A stretch of 64,000 bases of DNA from Sepioteuthis lessoniana (lineage: Eukaryota; Mollusca; Cephalopoda; Myopsida; Loliginidae), in contig OY757915.1 of the NCBI GenBank assembly GCA_963585895.1, positions 95,715,184 to 95,779,183 on the forward strand, written 5' to 3'. How positions within the stretch are numbered: position 1 is the stretch's first letter; each line of letters opens with the position of its first letter. Below are positions 1 to 61,500 of the stretch, in pieces. Both the position numbers and the translations under genes were made by a program. The notes below the pieces were generated by a model. The model saw only the letters and a list, made by a program, of their open reading frames with translations, had not been told where the DNA came from and did no database searches.

Positions 1-270
1 ACTGTATGGCATTGTTTGACCTATGGGACTTACCACTTAATTTGTAAGTTTTGAGGAATGTGCAGTACCCCTTTATTGCCATTACTCCCAGGCCCACTCT
101 GACCCAGAGTTATATTACATATTAGGGTCCCATCTATATGTCAAGTAGAACTGTTTAACTGTGTGCAAACAAATGATTGATGTTAAATTGAATTATTAGT
201 GTTAAATAGTAACCATTTAACTGTATGCAAAGAAATATATGCCATAAAACCCAACCAATAAACTTAGAGT
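1..270 (+). repeat. Family A retroposon, partial (3' part)
   Basis: Runs from the block resembling CCCAGGTCCACTCTG..CCAGAGT through AGGGTCCCATCTAT and the ACAGTTAAA unit to a tail CCATAAAACCCAACCAA. It is truncated by the window edge. Sense is taken as the strand ending in the hairpin and AAACCAAACC tail. Confidence 0.7.
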
Positions 271-924
271 TTTATTTATAGAGCATAACTAGTCACATTT
301 TTGTACTCGGTAACACCTCCACAGAGTATTATATATGCAGTTCTTGATAGTGAAGCCTCCCTTGGAAGTATACACTTTGACAAGTTGCCTTAATAAGCCA
401 ATACAACAAATAACAGAATATTAACCCAACCAAAGATTGAGTTTTGTTTTGTACACACCTTCACATCAGAATCCCAAGAACCAGTTAAGAGTTTATCACC
501 AGAAAGCAGCAAACAAGATACTGAAACAGAAAAGAAAAAGAAAGTTGTATTTTTTTCTTTTTATTTGCTTAACCAATAAATGTAACAATACATATAAAAA
601 AAATTATACTAAAAGAGCAACAGGTTGAAACATTTAGAGTTTTGTGGAAAAAAAATCAAAAATGTGTAAATTGACAAATTATTAAATAATGACCAACTAA
701 CTGTATCATAAAAGATGAGAACTTCAAAGTTAACAAATTACTCATCACAAAATAAAGTAGGAATAAAACAATTTCATATACTTAAATCCATATTACACAA
801 AATCTCCCTTATGTGCCTCTCCAGTGATTGGATAAGTATAAGAACTAATCATATTAATGGCATATAGCATCCTCTCTCTCCCCACTAAAAGAAATATCTC
901 CCAAATTTTCTCAAGTCTGCAGTT

Positions 925-1130
925 GTGTAACAGTTTTTATCATAGGAAAGAGACTTGACAAGCCAAGTTCAAATCATGGCTGATGGATAAATAATAGGTC
1001 AGATTGAAATATTTAGTCTTAATAAGGCAACTGATCTAGAAGAAAGAACTTTGAATTCAAAACCAAGGGTCATAGAGCTAGTAACTCCACCCCAAAAAAT
1101 TCACTCGTTACTGAAATCAGATATGGTGTG
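925..1130 (+). repeat. SINE D copy, degenerate
   Basis: Shows the D-family order: a tRNA-like B box (AAGTTCAAATCATGG), then TTAATAAGGCAACTGATCTAG, AAGAACTTTGAATTCAAA and a degraded 3' end. The tRNA head is eroded. Confidence 0.55.
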
Positions 1131-1884
1131 GCTGATGCTCCATAAGGATTATACACGGCAGAAATATACAAATGTTTATCTAGACAATATAAATCATCAT
1201 ATGCTATAAAATATTGTACTTTTATTATAGTTTAATAACTGCTAGTTTCAATTAATCAACCCTTATGTTTTCTTTCATGTTTCTTGACCCAATCTCCCTC
1301 TTGTCAGTTTTAACTAACCTGTTAACAGACATAAGCTTATCTTTTTCATTTTAAACCAAACTACTACAAAATCAAACATTTCCTTCTGCCTTTGATTCAC
1401 CACTACTTTCTTTCCCTTATCTTGCAGAATGCCAATCCTTCCAATTGATCCAGTTCCCAGTGGAGCCATATATGAGTACATAATCTTTAGTGTTTAAAAT
1501 GCAAGATGAGAAAACTTTTTAGTAAAAAGAATTAGACATGACTCTAAAGAAATTCTTAGGTCCTCAAATATAAAATAAATTTCTTGTGTAATATCTACAC
1601 ACACATTTTGTATCAAGATATTGTTTACACTGATAGTAAATGCATACAAACATAAGTCTTGCCCGAGGCCAAAAGTAGGGGGTCACCCAGTGAAAATCAA
1701 ATTAACTGACAATAGTCTAGTTTGATAACATCACACATGGGGCCTTGAGTTGTATAACTTAGTCTCAGTCAGTTTTAAAATATAGATAAAAAATATCTTT
1801 AAATATTCTTCCTAGATATAATAATTTGAAATAAAAGTATATGCAGTGGAATAGTAAATATCAAAAAAAAATTGTTAAACTCAC

Positions 1885-51064
<49,180 letters not shown>

Positions 51065-53080
51065 CTACAAAAAACAAAAAATACAAACATACAACAGATA
51101 TTTTTATTTCCATATTAGTTGACATGAATTCTTTTTGTTACAACATTTGTCATTGCCACATTTTGGCAGATTTATTTCATGAAGTCTAAGCAATTCAATC
51201 TATGTAAAAAAAAAATAGGGAATGAAAAATAACCAAAAGAATGAGATTAATAATACAAATAACTCTTCGATTAATGATGTCTCATCTCAGAATTACAGAA
51301 TTTATCTTATTTTACTTTTGATTTATTTGAAAATATTTAAACATTTATATAACTTTTTTTAAAAATTGAAATAAATGAATTAATTGCTGCAGTTTTACAA
51401 AGTTTTGTCAACAGCATTTTTTTTTACATGTAAAATAAATAAAACTATCAAATGATAAAAAACTGCAGTTATTTTGTTCAGTCTCTTTTTAATGTCATAA
51501 AAATTAATCCAGTAATTTAAGATACTAAGGACATAGGTACACCTACACATTACAGTTTCATAGGTAAGTTTACAGGTAAGATAAATGATTAACAGCAAGA
51601 CAACTTTTTGTTTTTTTCTCAGTCAACAAAGAGTAAATCAATTTTTTTTACCTTTTTCATAAGTCTCTAAGTATAATACAAGACCACCAACTTTCCAGCA
51701 GCCTTGATTCCAGAACTGAACTGAATTATCCATTCTATTAGATCAACAGAAGTCACATAATAATAATTCAATAATCCACCTCTGACCCACTAATTATGCA
51801 CATTTTGTATCTTTGAAATATCAAGATTGTTATAAAATTATATCAAATTCTTTCATAAATGGCCCACTTGGTTTGTCAGAATAAGATTAATTTATCTAAC
51901 AGAGACTTTCATGAAAAGTGAGTAATATTTAGCCCCGATAGAATGCAGCATTCATTGACTTCAGGGTTGAATATAGGATGCAATGTCTAGTTTTAAGCAC
52001 ATTATATAAACATTATTCTTACACTGAGGTTTAGTTCTAGGATGAGCTGAATAATATTCCAGAATAATTGCAATCTTCCTGGAGATCTACAGATGTGCAT
52101 AACTTTGTCCAGATTAAAAAAAAAAAAACAATCTCTGACCAACAGTTGCTGGAAAAATTAATTAATAATTAATTTACATCTGCTTCATACATTGTTTCTC
52201 AGCTTTTGTGTAAAGAAACAAATAAAAAAAATAATCAGCTTAGTTCCCCACTAGGAAGTACCTACCCCTTAACCTAAAACAAGTAAGGGCTGGGTTTATT
52301 GTCTGGTGTCTGAAACACTGCTGAAAGGAAATGCCAATAGAACTAAGCAATTCTTTGCACTCTTTTCCCCGTCCCCAGGAGGATTACTTTCTGCAGGGTC
52401 ACCACATTAAACCGATCTTGTGTCATACACCAGTACTATATAGGGTCTAGATAACTTCATACATCGGTTGAAACCATTTAGAACAACTTTGAAACCTTAA
52501 AAGAGAAGTCCTTAACCTTTTCAACCCAAGAACCACAAAGTTTAAGGACCAAAATTTTAAAAGGACAGAAAAATCCTAGCTAATTTCACAAGGTAACATG
52601 ATTTATTAATGAGACATCCAATGTTTGCCATCAGAAAAAGATGTAATATCAGGGTTAAATGAAGAGGTTGACAAAAGGAGCACATCAGACAGGCAATGAT
52701 TTGACAGTTGCAAATGCAGCATACTCTTGGCATGCTTCACTTTAAAAAACAACAGTTTACAACTGTATGTTGTGCCAAATATGCTCACTACTAGCTGGAA
52801 GTAGGTGATAAAGTTGGGGAATCATCCAGATGAAAGCAAATAGTTTTTATAGAAATCGAGGATGAGGCAAGCAAGAAACTAACTTTAAATCTTCTGAACC
52901 CTGAAGATCAATGAGTTCCATCTGCAGTTGTAATGGTATTTCTTCTTCACAGTGTTATAGTAAAATACATCAAATGTCTTCTGATTATGTCACTTAACTC
53001 TTCACACACCTAACTACTAAAACACACAAAACACAGACCAACAGACATCGACACTGCAGAAGAAAATAACAGCTACCAAA
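51065..53080. other. Upstream intron of NSMAF; no exon 1 found
   Basis: AT-rich, no shared repeat recognised. Candidate short frames (for example minus 51652-51735) do not give the required phase, so exon 1 is not placed here. Confidence 0.5.
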
Positions 53081-53510
53081 TGTTGACCCAACAACAGCCA
53101 GTGTCAAACTGAGAAAATCATGGCTTCTGCATATAGGCTCTGTGCATAGTCTATCCAAAATCCCCAGAAATTCTCAGTTATAAAACAAAAGTCTATTTTT
53201 CAACCTATCATTTTTTTTCCACAAGTAGTATTTTCTGGAGCCGATGTTTGAAGTTAGGAACATATAAATAGGCCAAGCAGAGGTCACACGGGCAGTTGAA
53301 TCGCCGTCTGTGCTAAGAACATCACCTGACAACACTGTCCGACCAGATCAAAGCAACCACTTGTTGCCGAATAGATAAGCCCCCTCCCCGTCAGCCGGCC
53401 AGATATTTCATCTGCTTGTTTATTTTATTTATTCAATAAACAAAATAAACTAAATCTTGTCAGTTTTATTTTTCTTGCAACCACACGCTTGTATATAACA
53501 ACAGTCAACA
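53081..53510 (+). mobile_element. Solo LTR candidate, about 430 bp
   Basis: Starts TGTTGACCC and ends AACAGTCAACA, so the ends are 7-bp inverted (TGTTGAC/GTCAACA). Flanks CCAAA and TCAAA could be a 5-bp target duplication with one change. It contains ACATATAAATAGG as TATA box and TTCAATAAACAAAATAAAC as polyadenylation signal, in LTR order. Confidence 0.65.
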
Positions 53511-54360
53511 TCAAAAGGTGAAGAGAAAATTTTGAAAGTTGGGTAAAAGGCCCTGCCCTAAAGTAACCAAGACAAAATGATCCAAGCAAACAACAGGAGT
53601 CTAAGAAAATGTTCAATTCTATTATTCTAGCACTTGAAATTTAGTTCTAACAGACACAGGTTTTAATTTAAATTACATTTTAACCTGCTTAACTTCAGAA
53701 ACTGACTATTTCAAATACATTATTCATATTTAGAACATTTACAAAAACCATATACTCATGATATTAAAATATCTACTTAAAGCCATTATTATCCATTATG
53801 CATTAATGTTTTCTCTTCAAAAATAGCCACAAATTATTACCTTAAAATAACCAGGAAGATGCTAGCCAGTTCACCTGCTTCTTCTTAATATCAAAATCTT
53901 AAATATTTTAAAGGCGTTTTAATTGCCTGAAGAATTAACAAAATACATCCAGAAAACCTTTGTATACTGAAAAAACATTTATAATTCTCTTTTTGATTGC
54001 TTTATCTGTACAAAAATTAACCTCCACAATTACAAATAGATAATCGTAAGTTTTATATAGAAGGAGAGGCAGAAGTAATAGGACAGTAAATAATAATATT
54101 GACAGTTCTTTTTCTTGTCCAATTCCAAAAATGAATTTTTAAATTTTTTAGAACCAATATCATTTGACCCTTATCATTCGAAAGCCACATTTTTTAAAAC
54201 CCATAAAATCTTATAAATTTTCACCTTACAAAAATAGATATACAGCTTGTAATAAATTTCCATATATTAAAAAAATTATTTCAATACATCACAGGTACCA
54301 GAGTTGTGTAAGAATTCTGAGTAAGCAAGTAGAAGCAGAATCTAGGCTAAGAACAAATCA

Positions 54361-54374
54361 GTTACCAAGGCAAC
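54361..54374. promoter_or_regulatory. X-box-like RFX motif
   Basis: GTTACCAAGGCAAC fits the RFX X-box half-site pair (GTTRCC, 2-base spacer, GGCAAC). A YY1-like GGCCAAGATGG follows 9 bases later. It may be chance, or an enhancer or the promoter area of the missing exon 1. Confidence 0.35.
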
Positions 54375-54886
54375 CAGCATGGCCAAGATGGTTTCCTAAG
54401 AGAAATCAAACATCTCTAGAGAACATAGAACTAAAACAGTCAACACATCAAGTAATGCTTCATTTAAGACAGGCCAGTTTTATATTTTCTCCATGATCAG
54501 ACTTCAATTTTCTTGGAGACAAAGTCAATCAATATGTCTTTGAATAGAGAGAATATTTTTGACACTTCTCCCTCTTTGTTCTCCAATAACAGAAATTGAA
54601 AATATTGATTAACAAGGCTTTCTACAATGGTAAAAGAAGCAGCAGCAGTCATAATTCCATTTATTAGGTTAGTTATTCAATTTTCTGTTACCAAGCCAAG
54701 TAATTTTAAGTGTAACGATAAAACATGTTTTTGAAATCAACCAGGAAAAAAAACACCTGAGATGATGATATTTTTCGGTCATTCAAAACAAATAATTATA
54801 TGGTTAGATATTAGAAACAATTTTCTTTTCTTAAATACTTTACAATAATCATATTCATGATTATCACAAAGAATTGATGTGTGATT

Positions 54887-55262
54887 GATTGATTTTAATA
54901 GCATGCTAACTTATCTAAGGTCATTTTATGCAAAGAGGTTAGGGAATCACGTTCACTGTATATTCATATTTACATTTTTTGTGTAGTTGTTTCTTGACAG
55001 GTTTTTTTTTTAAACGGTCGAATTGAATACAATAAGTTTTTAAACAGACCTATCTAACTGATAGATGGGACCTGCAACTTAAGATCAGAGTGGACCTAGG
55101 AGTAATGGTAATGAAGGGGTACTCCACATTCCCCATATCTCTAGAACTGAAGCCTCACCATCAGATGCAGTTTAGTGTCATACCCAGGACACCCTTTTTT
55201 GACAGGGTCTTACCACTCTGCAGAGGATACAATCAATGTATCTAAGCCCTACCAACAAAGAA
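54887..55262 (-). repeat. Family A2 copy
   Basis: Tail TTGATTGATTTTAATAGCAT with GCTAACTTATCTAAGG, 5' block with CACCATCAGATGCAGTTTAG, ending TCTAAGCCCTACCAACAAAG. Confidence 0.75.
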
Positions 55263-56099
55263 ATCTAAATGGTTGAGAGTTTTATATTTTCCAATAGCAC
55301 CACTGATTGCTGTTACAGTACAGGTACATTTACTTTTAAGTTAAACAAGGATCTCAAATGTTAATTTCCAAGACAAGTAGAACCCTATGCATGTGGAAGA
55401 TTGATGTGTAACAATCTTCCTCCTCCAATTTGGCCTAAGATAAGCTTAATGAATAAGAAATATTAATATCTAAAAGTATTGCTTTGCTATAGAAGATATT
55501 TGAATTTATCAATTCAGAATGGCTAAAAAAGAAAATCTAAAAACAAATCATTCAAATTACATACATTTATCCATATCCCCAAATAATGAGTTTTGTAACA
55601 TTTGAAAACCATGTGTCTACATGAAGCAAATATATCCTAAACTAAAATTATTGAATTTTATACTTTCTAATAGCACACCAAATCTTTTATAATGTGGCAC
55701 AAGGTATAATTGTAATTATTCAGTTGATAAACCCAGAATCCCCATAAAAATAGTGGGAAAAAAATATCTCAAAGCAATCTTAACTTTTACTATTGATCAT
55801 ATTTAACACAAAAAAGTAAAACAATACACTATACTGTAACAGTATGTTTTATAAAACTAAAACTACAATTCTACAATGAAGAGTTAGAAGCAATACAATA
55901 TACATACAGTATGTGATGTAATATATGTCCAGTACATATATTTAGGATAAATGATTATATATAATAGAACTGAAGAATCATAGCTTGTGTGATATTGCTG
56001 CATTGATTTTACTTTCTCATCCTATTATATGGAATAAGATAAACATCAAAACAAAATAAAAAGCTGTAATCTCAGTTGTACTTTAGACATACATAATAT

Positions 56100-56945
56100 G
56101 TAACAGGTATCATCATTGGAAATAGAATCAGCAATTAGAGTTCAAATCCTGGACAAGGCTGTTAGCATTTTACTTCATGTTAATATTCGTGGAAAAGACA
56201 TGAAACCCTCCCTTCTACACCAATTATGTTGGTTGGGTTTTATGACATATCAACCTTTGTAGGTTATTTAATGCCAAATCCATTTTTATGTAAATAATCA
56301 GTTCTATTTCAAACTATTCAGTTTAGCATGAGTACAGTTTAATTGTCAAAAACATTTCTATTTCAAAATATTCAGTTTATTCAAACAGTTCTAATTCAAC
56401 TAATTCAGTTTAGCGTAAGTACAGATTTTGTTTTTCACACAGTTAAATGTCAAAACAGTTCTATATAACAATTCAGTTTAGTGTAAATATAGTTTCAATG
56501 TCAAAAAATAGGTCTATTTCAAATAATTCAGTTTAGCATAAGCACGCAGTTTAAATGTAAGTACGGTTTAATTGTCAAAAACATTTCTATTTTAAGTTAT
56601 TCAGTTTAATCAAACAATTCAGTTTAGCATAAGAATACCATTAGTTCTATTTAACCCATAGATAGGGCCCTATCAGGGGCTACCACACCGGGCCAGAGTG
56701 GGCCTGGGAGCAATGACAATGAAGGGGTGCTCCGTATTCCCCAAAGCCCCAGCATTACTGGGACCTCACCATCAGATCATTTAGCTACACCAATTATGGG
56801 TAAATAGTAGGGCATACTAGGTTTTTTAACCTTGGTAAGGCAACTACACGAGAAAGAAAATTCAATTCAAATCAGCTGTACTCCACTTAAAATTTTATCT
56901 TATGCCACATCCTACTCATTGCAGAGGGACTGGTTAAATACATAC
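56100..56945 (+). repeat. SINE D copy split by a family A insertion
   Basis: Head and middle at 56100-56228 (GAGTTCAAATCCTGGACAAG, CACCAATTATG). The body resumes at 56785 (CTACACCAATTATGGGTAAA, AACCTTGGTAAGGCAACT) and ends GCAGAGGGACTGGTTAAATA. Confidence 0.85.
56229..56784 (-). mobile_element. 5'-truncated family A insertion, 14-bp TSD
   Basis: Flanked by CTACACCAATTATG at 56215-56228 and 56785-56798. The hairpin tail (GGTTGGGTTTTATGACATAT) is at one end. The other end stops inside the 5' block at CACCATCAGATCATTTAG, lacking the terminal GCCCAGTCGG part. Confidence 0.92.
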
Positions 56946-57011
56946 AGAATATACTTATTAAGAATATTAACTATTGTGGGTGTCAAATCTTTCTACTTTT
57001 GGATTTATAGT

Positions 57012-57215
57012 AAATAACAAGGTTTGATGGCATGATAGTTATCAATAACGAAAACAGAATTGGTAAACAGAGTTAAAATTCTTGTAAAAGACAAATTTAT
57101 CTCTTCTCTTGGCTATGGGTAAATAGTAGGGTAGAATGGCTTTGGGAGGCAACCAGTCTAGAACAACTGTGAATTCAAAACCAAGGGCTAATAACCATAC
57201 CATAGTGAATCTATG
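57012..57215 (+). repeat. SINE D copy, degenerate
   Basis: Head GTTTGATGGCATGATAGTTA, TTCTTGTAAAAGACA, GGCTATGGGTAAATAGTAGG, GGGAGGCAACCAGTCTAG, TGAATTCAAAACC. Confidence 0.65.
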
Positions 57216-57309
57216 CAAAAGCAGACTTCAACCAGTAACTGAAATTGATAAAATACAGAAACTTAATTCTTAATAGGTAAAAAAGGCAAGGTTTAGAAGG
57301 TGGCCAAAT

Positions 57310-57860
57310 TTTCGAAAAAATATATTCTTACATAGTCTATCCAAAATATATTCAGCTATTTCGAATATCTTTAGAAATGGTTATGCAGCCTTGATGTAAT
57401 TTGGCAACCTTACTGCACCAGTTTAGACATGGGAATGAGTTGGCAGTTAAATACATCATTGCATGAGTTTGTGTACTGTGTGACCATTGCATTCAAAATA
57501 ATTAGCAAATAAATTCTTCATATTATTGGCCATGACATCACATCAGCCAGGTTTATCACCTACATTCATGATTTTGCTTCCTAAGACTTCTGGGTTTTCT
57601 CAAAGTTCAAAAAATCATCACTAAAATACCATGGATGAGATTATGGAGAAGGAAATAAACAGTTAATGGTAATCCCAAGAAACTTTGTAGATTATTTTGA
57701 AAGTGAAAAGGATGTTTGAATAAGTATGTGAGGACTCAAGAGGAGTATTTCAAAGTGGCCTAAAGTGCAATTCCTTTAGGTAGGCTAATTTTTGTCCATA
57801 TTAAATGGTTGCATCATTCCCAGGTAGACTGTACATTCGTGTCTTTACAAAAAGTTTTTG
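57310..57860 (+). repeat. Repeat J copy 1, possible mariner-type remnant
   Basis: Aligns with 60990-61500: GCAGCCTTGATGTAATTTGG, GCTTCCTAAGACTTCTGG, TAATCCCAAGAAACTTTG and CAAGAGGAGTATTTCAAAG. A degraded EEYF segment near the end resembles the C-terminus of mariner transposases, but the evidence is weak. Confidence 0.5.
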
Positions 57861-58600
57861 TAACTATCAAGTTACAATACCAAAACAAGAAAAGTCTTAA
57901 ATTGTTCAAATAAATAGAAAAACATAATTTTGTTCATACAAGCAGTGACCAGGATTTTAGAAGAATCATTATTTAGGTTATATATAAGGTTCTACTTAGT
58001 ATGTACATTTGAGATGTGATTTTGTGAGCTAGTGTGCAAACAGCAGACAAAGGACTACTTGAAAGGAAATGGAGAAATTAAGTTTAAGGATAAATAAGAT
58101 TTTTCAAGGCCAAATTGACTGACCTTTTGGATAGTGGTTATTTACTAAATGATGCTTAAATGTAACATAAGACCAGGTGTATGAGGCACTCAGCAAGACT
58201 TGAACTCACTAGTACTGGTTTTAGTATCTTCTCTAACAGTTGAATATAAACAAAGACTCAAGTATATGCATAAAAGTCCATCAGAAATTAAGTTTTAGGG
58301 CTTGTTTAAATCTTTTTTCTTTAACAAATTATTTAACTTTTAACTGATCTTTAATAAATCTAATACTAATCCTAGTACAAATGGTATTGTGTTAGAAACT
58401 TAAAACTAAGTAAAAACTATTATTCAATGATTCTTTCAGAATAACATCTCATTTTTTTTTTTAAATAATTCAACCAATACATTCTTCAGCCTTCTTCAGG
58501 TATGTGTCATCTATGTTGATATTCTGAATAAATTTCCAGAAAAATTAACTACCATCAATGAAAAATATATTTAAGTAATAGTGAATACAGAATTTTATTA
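57860..58600. other. No element recognised
   Basis: AT-rich sequence with a T-run near 58455 and a CTGAAGAAGGC motif on the minus strand at about 58489-58500; no coding potential. Confidence 0.5.
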
Positions 58601-58607
58601 GCATAAC

Positions 58608-58870
58608 AGCTCATTTGGCCTAGTGGGTAGAGTGTTTGCCAATGATCCGGGAGACCTGGGTTCAATCCCAGGTCGCATCATACCAAAGACTTTAAAAATG
58701 GTACTTGATACCTCCTTGCTTAACACTCAGCAATATAACGTATGTATCAAGGGTAAAGCGGAGCAATCCAGGGAAAAGAGTAGCGCCCTCCCTTACACCT
58801 CAGGGTAGCAGCTATTGAAAAGGGAGCCTTCTGGTTGCTCTCGACTACTGTCACCAACTTTACTTTACTT
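58608..58870 (+). repeat. SINE B copy, best preserved
   Basis: Head TGGCCTAGTGGGTAGAGTG (A box) and CTGGGTTCAATCCCAGG (B box), body AAATGGTACTTGATACCTCC, AAGGGTAAAGCGGAGCAATC, AAAAGGGAGCCTTCTGG, tail ACCAACTTTACTTTACTT. The head could fold as a tRNA-like cloverleaf but it is part of the SINE. Confidence 0.9.
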
Positions 58871-59399
58871 ATAAACCTTTTAAAATAAATAGCGTAAATA
58901 GATTTTATTTTGAATTTCTTAGATGAAGTATAATCAATTATTGCTAATTCTTTTCTAGTATTTCTTTCAGCACATTTCTGTTGCTTTTATTCAGGGATAT
59001 ATTACACTGGTCATCAAAAAAAGTTTTGAAATCATGTCAAGGTACAAACATCTTTTTGTAGCTAATTTTAGTGCACCGAATCAGAAAATGACCTTACTTT
59101 TTCTTGGTTAGCTATCAATTTTACTGTAAAGAAATGCCTCATTTTTGGGAAAAAAAAGCATTGTTTTCATTTGCTTTCTGTATATATGATATTGACTGGT
59201 GGCAATATTTCTCAAAGTAAAATCATAGAAACTTCTCAATTTGTATTTAAACCAACAAATATTGGTTTGCTTATTGAGAAATATTATTTTTGCAATATCA
59301 GACCTTAAGTCTTTAAAAAAACATGATTAAATATACCAAGACCAATAAGTATTTTCATCAAATCATTTAATAAACAGCAGAAATAAAACCTTTGTGAAC

Positions 59400-59960
59400 A
59401 TGAAAACTATGGTAAAACTTTTCTCTTTTATTGATTATCTGTCATGTTCAATGTTAAGTCCCTTTTGATATTCCAACAGTAGTCAGTCATCATTTGTTTG
59501 TCTCACCATCCCTGGTTGTGTTCTTCCATTGTTTTGATATCCTGATGGAATCATTCTCTTTGCTCATCACTCACATCGCTGCAATTACCCAGAAATTTAT
59601 CTAGATGGCTATGTAAAAAATGAACCTTAATACTCACATTAGCGCCTATGTCCTGTAGATTTTTCAATAGCTTTTTCATTAACTCTTTATGGTTTTCGAT
59701 CCAGTGATTGCCTAAGTTTTTCATCACATCAACAAACAATGTTCAAGCACATAATTCTAAGTCATTCATTGAATTAATAAATTCATCATCCTTAATGAGT
59801 TTCCTGATGTTATGGTGAAACCATATTCTTGATATCCGTCATGTACAATGGAATAGATGGATTCAATTGAGAGATCTTTAGTGGGAGTTTCTTTCCAACT
59901 CTGAAAACAAAAGCTCTCAATGTGCTTGGTTTCCTTCCATAGTGAAAGGACAAAAGTGAC
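59400..59960 (-). pseudogene. Multi-copy invertebrate transposon-associated protein, pseudogene
   Basis: Minus strand reads FVLSLWKETKHIES, then IRKLIKDDEFINSMNDLELC, VDVMKNLGNHWIENHKELMK, KVHFLHSHLDKFLGNCSDVS, DEQRE-stop-FHQDIKTMEE and TDYCWNIKRD. The SDE..ERFHQDI..ME....ADYCW pattern is a repeated protein of many invertebrate genomes, which I take to be transposon-derived. At least three stops and a frameshift make it dead. Confidence 0.75.
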
Positions 59961-60614
59961 GGGAATAAATTTATGAATATCAAACAGATTTTAAGGTTTC
60001 ATTTTTTTGATGTCACCTTAATTATCAGGTTTACTAAAGTGTATTATTGATAAAGTTTATCAGTTAATTTGAATTTTGGCGATAAATTGGGAAAATTTGT
60101 TACTTCTATTTAAAATTTTTTGACTCAAAAACACTTTTTTCTTATAAAAATAGTTTACTTCAAGTGGCTGACATAAACTGCTCAGCCAACCTGAAAATTG
60201 ATGGGTTTCTACAATCTTTATTAACTAAATTTTACAATCAGTCAAGATAGTAAATTGATCTTTCTCCCCAAAATACAGTACAGCAAAAATAGTAGCTAAC
60301 CAGGAAAAAATATGGTTATCTTTGGAATCAACACCATCAAATTAGCTATATAAAAAGAAATTTTTAAGAAAAAGTGTTTTGATTCTTGGCACCAAAAATC
60401 ATGTTGACCAATCCACACTAATCATTATACATCATATAATAATGTTGCAATATAGAGAAGAAGAATATTACTTCATCTAAGAAATTCCAAATAATATTAC
60501 TACTAAAGCAACTATTGGAGTGTAAATAAACATAGCTGCAAATCAGATATTCAGGAAAGTTTTAAAATTCAAACTATAAGGTTAAATTTGAATTACTCAA
60601 ACTGATTGGTTTTT

Positions 60615-60700
60615 GTGGCCTAATTGGTAAGGCAGCTATCTAACATAGGTAGAATTCCTAAGGAAAAAGGTGCAAGTTAGAATCTTACCAAAGTTTTATT
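60615..60700 (+). repeat. tRNA-like head, isolated
   Basis: GTGGCCTAATTGGTAAGGCA (A box) and GTGCAAGTTAGAATCTTACC (degraded B box) with a long insertion between. It is not an intact tRNA. Confidence 0.4.
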
Positions 60701-60989
60701 CTTAATTTCTAATCCACACTGTTTACTAACAATTGTAGAATGACAGCCTGAAAGTTGCAAATAAAAATTGAGATGAAAGAAATACAAGTCAAAAATTAAT
60801 AATAATGTAAAAGAAGTTGTATCTAGATGTCAAGTGTTATTTCTTTATCAATTTAAAATGACTAAAAGGCATAAAAGGTTAAGTATTAGTATTAACCATT
60901 TCCTTTAAAGCACTTAGTCATTATGAACAAAGATCATGATGAAAATAAGTTTAGAGAGGAGGGCTGAATAAATAAGAAAAAAGAAAAGA

Positions 60990-61500
60990 AAACTTCATAC
61001 AAGCTCTGTCCTAAACGCATCCAGCCATTTTGAATATGTTGAGGACCAGTTGTGTAGCCTTGATATAACTTGGCAACTAATCAGACAGGACCTTATTGTA
61101 TAAGTGTGAACAAACATTAACAGTGAGATAGCATGAAGTGAGCCTGTGTATTCAATTACTGCATATACAATAACTGAACAAGTATATTTTTCATGCCTCT
61201 TTAAGGTTTGTTGGCAAAATATTTCACCCAAGTCTGTCAGGCCACTACAGCTCAAATTTGGCTTCCTGAAACTTCTAGCTCTTTCCACAGTTGAACATAT
61301 TTTGAAATGCTATGGATAAGATTAAAGGGAACAAAACAAGGCAGTTAATTGTGATCCCAAAACAGGACTTTGCAGATTGTTTGGGAAAGTGAAAAAGACA
61401 CTTAAAGTATGTGAGATCATAAGAGGAGTACTTTGAAAAAAACCAAGGTACCATTGCTCTCGGCAGGCTATTTTTTTCAAATATTAAATGGCTAGATACT
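60990..61500 (+). repeat. Repeat J copy 2
   Basis: Partner of 57310-57860: GTAGCCTTGATATAACTTGG, GCTTCCTGAAACTTCTAGC, TGATCCCAAAACAGGACTTT and TAAGAGGAGTACTTTGAAAA. It has many stops in all frames. Confidence 0.5.

Noticed and set aside
51652-51735. Candidate NSMAF exon 1 (minus, MDNSVQFWNQGCWKVGGL)
   Set aside because: Leaves one base at the donor where exon a needs two; the frame with the right phase meets a stop, and it does not resemble FAN N-termini.
53845-53890. Candidate exon 1 ending ELASIFLVILR at a GTAATA donor
   Set aside because: Phase fits but there is no upstream Met before a stop, and the hydrophobic sequence is unlike FAN.
58608-58680. tRNA gene
   Set aside because: Good A and B boxes, but it is the head of a SINE B copy with the full SINE body behind it, and the same unit recurs elsewhere.
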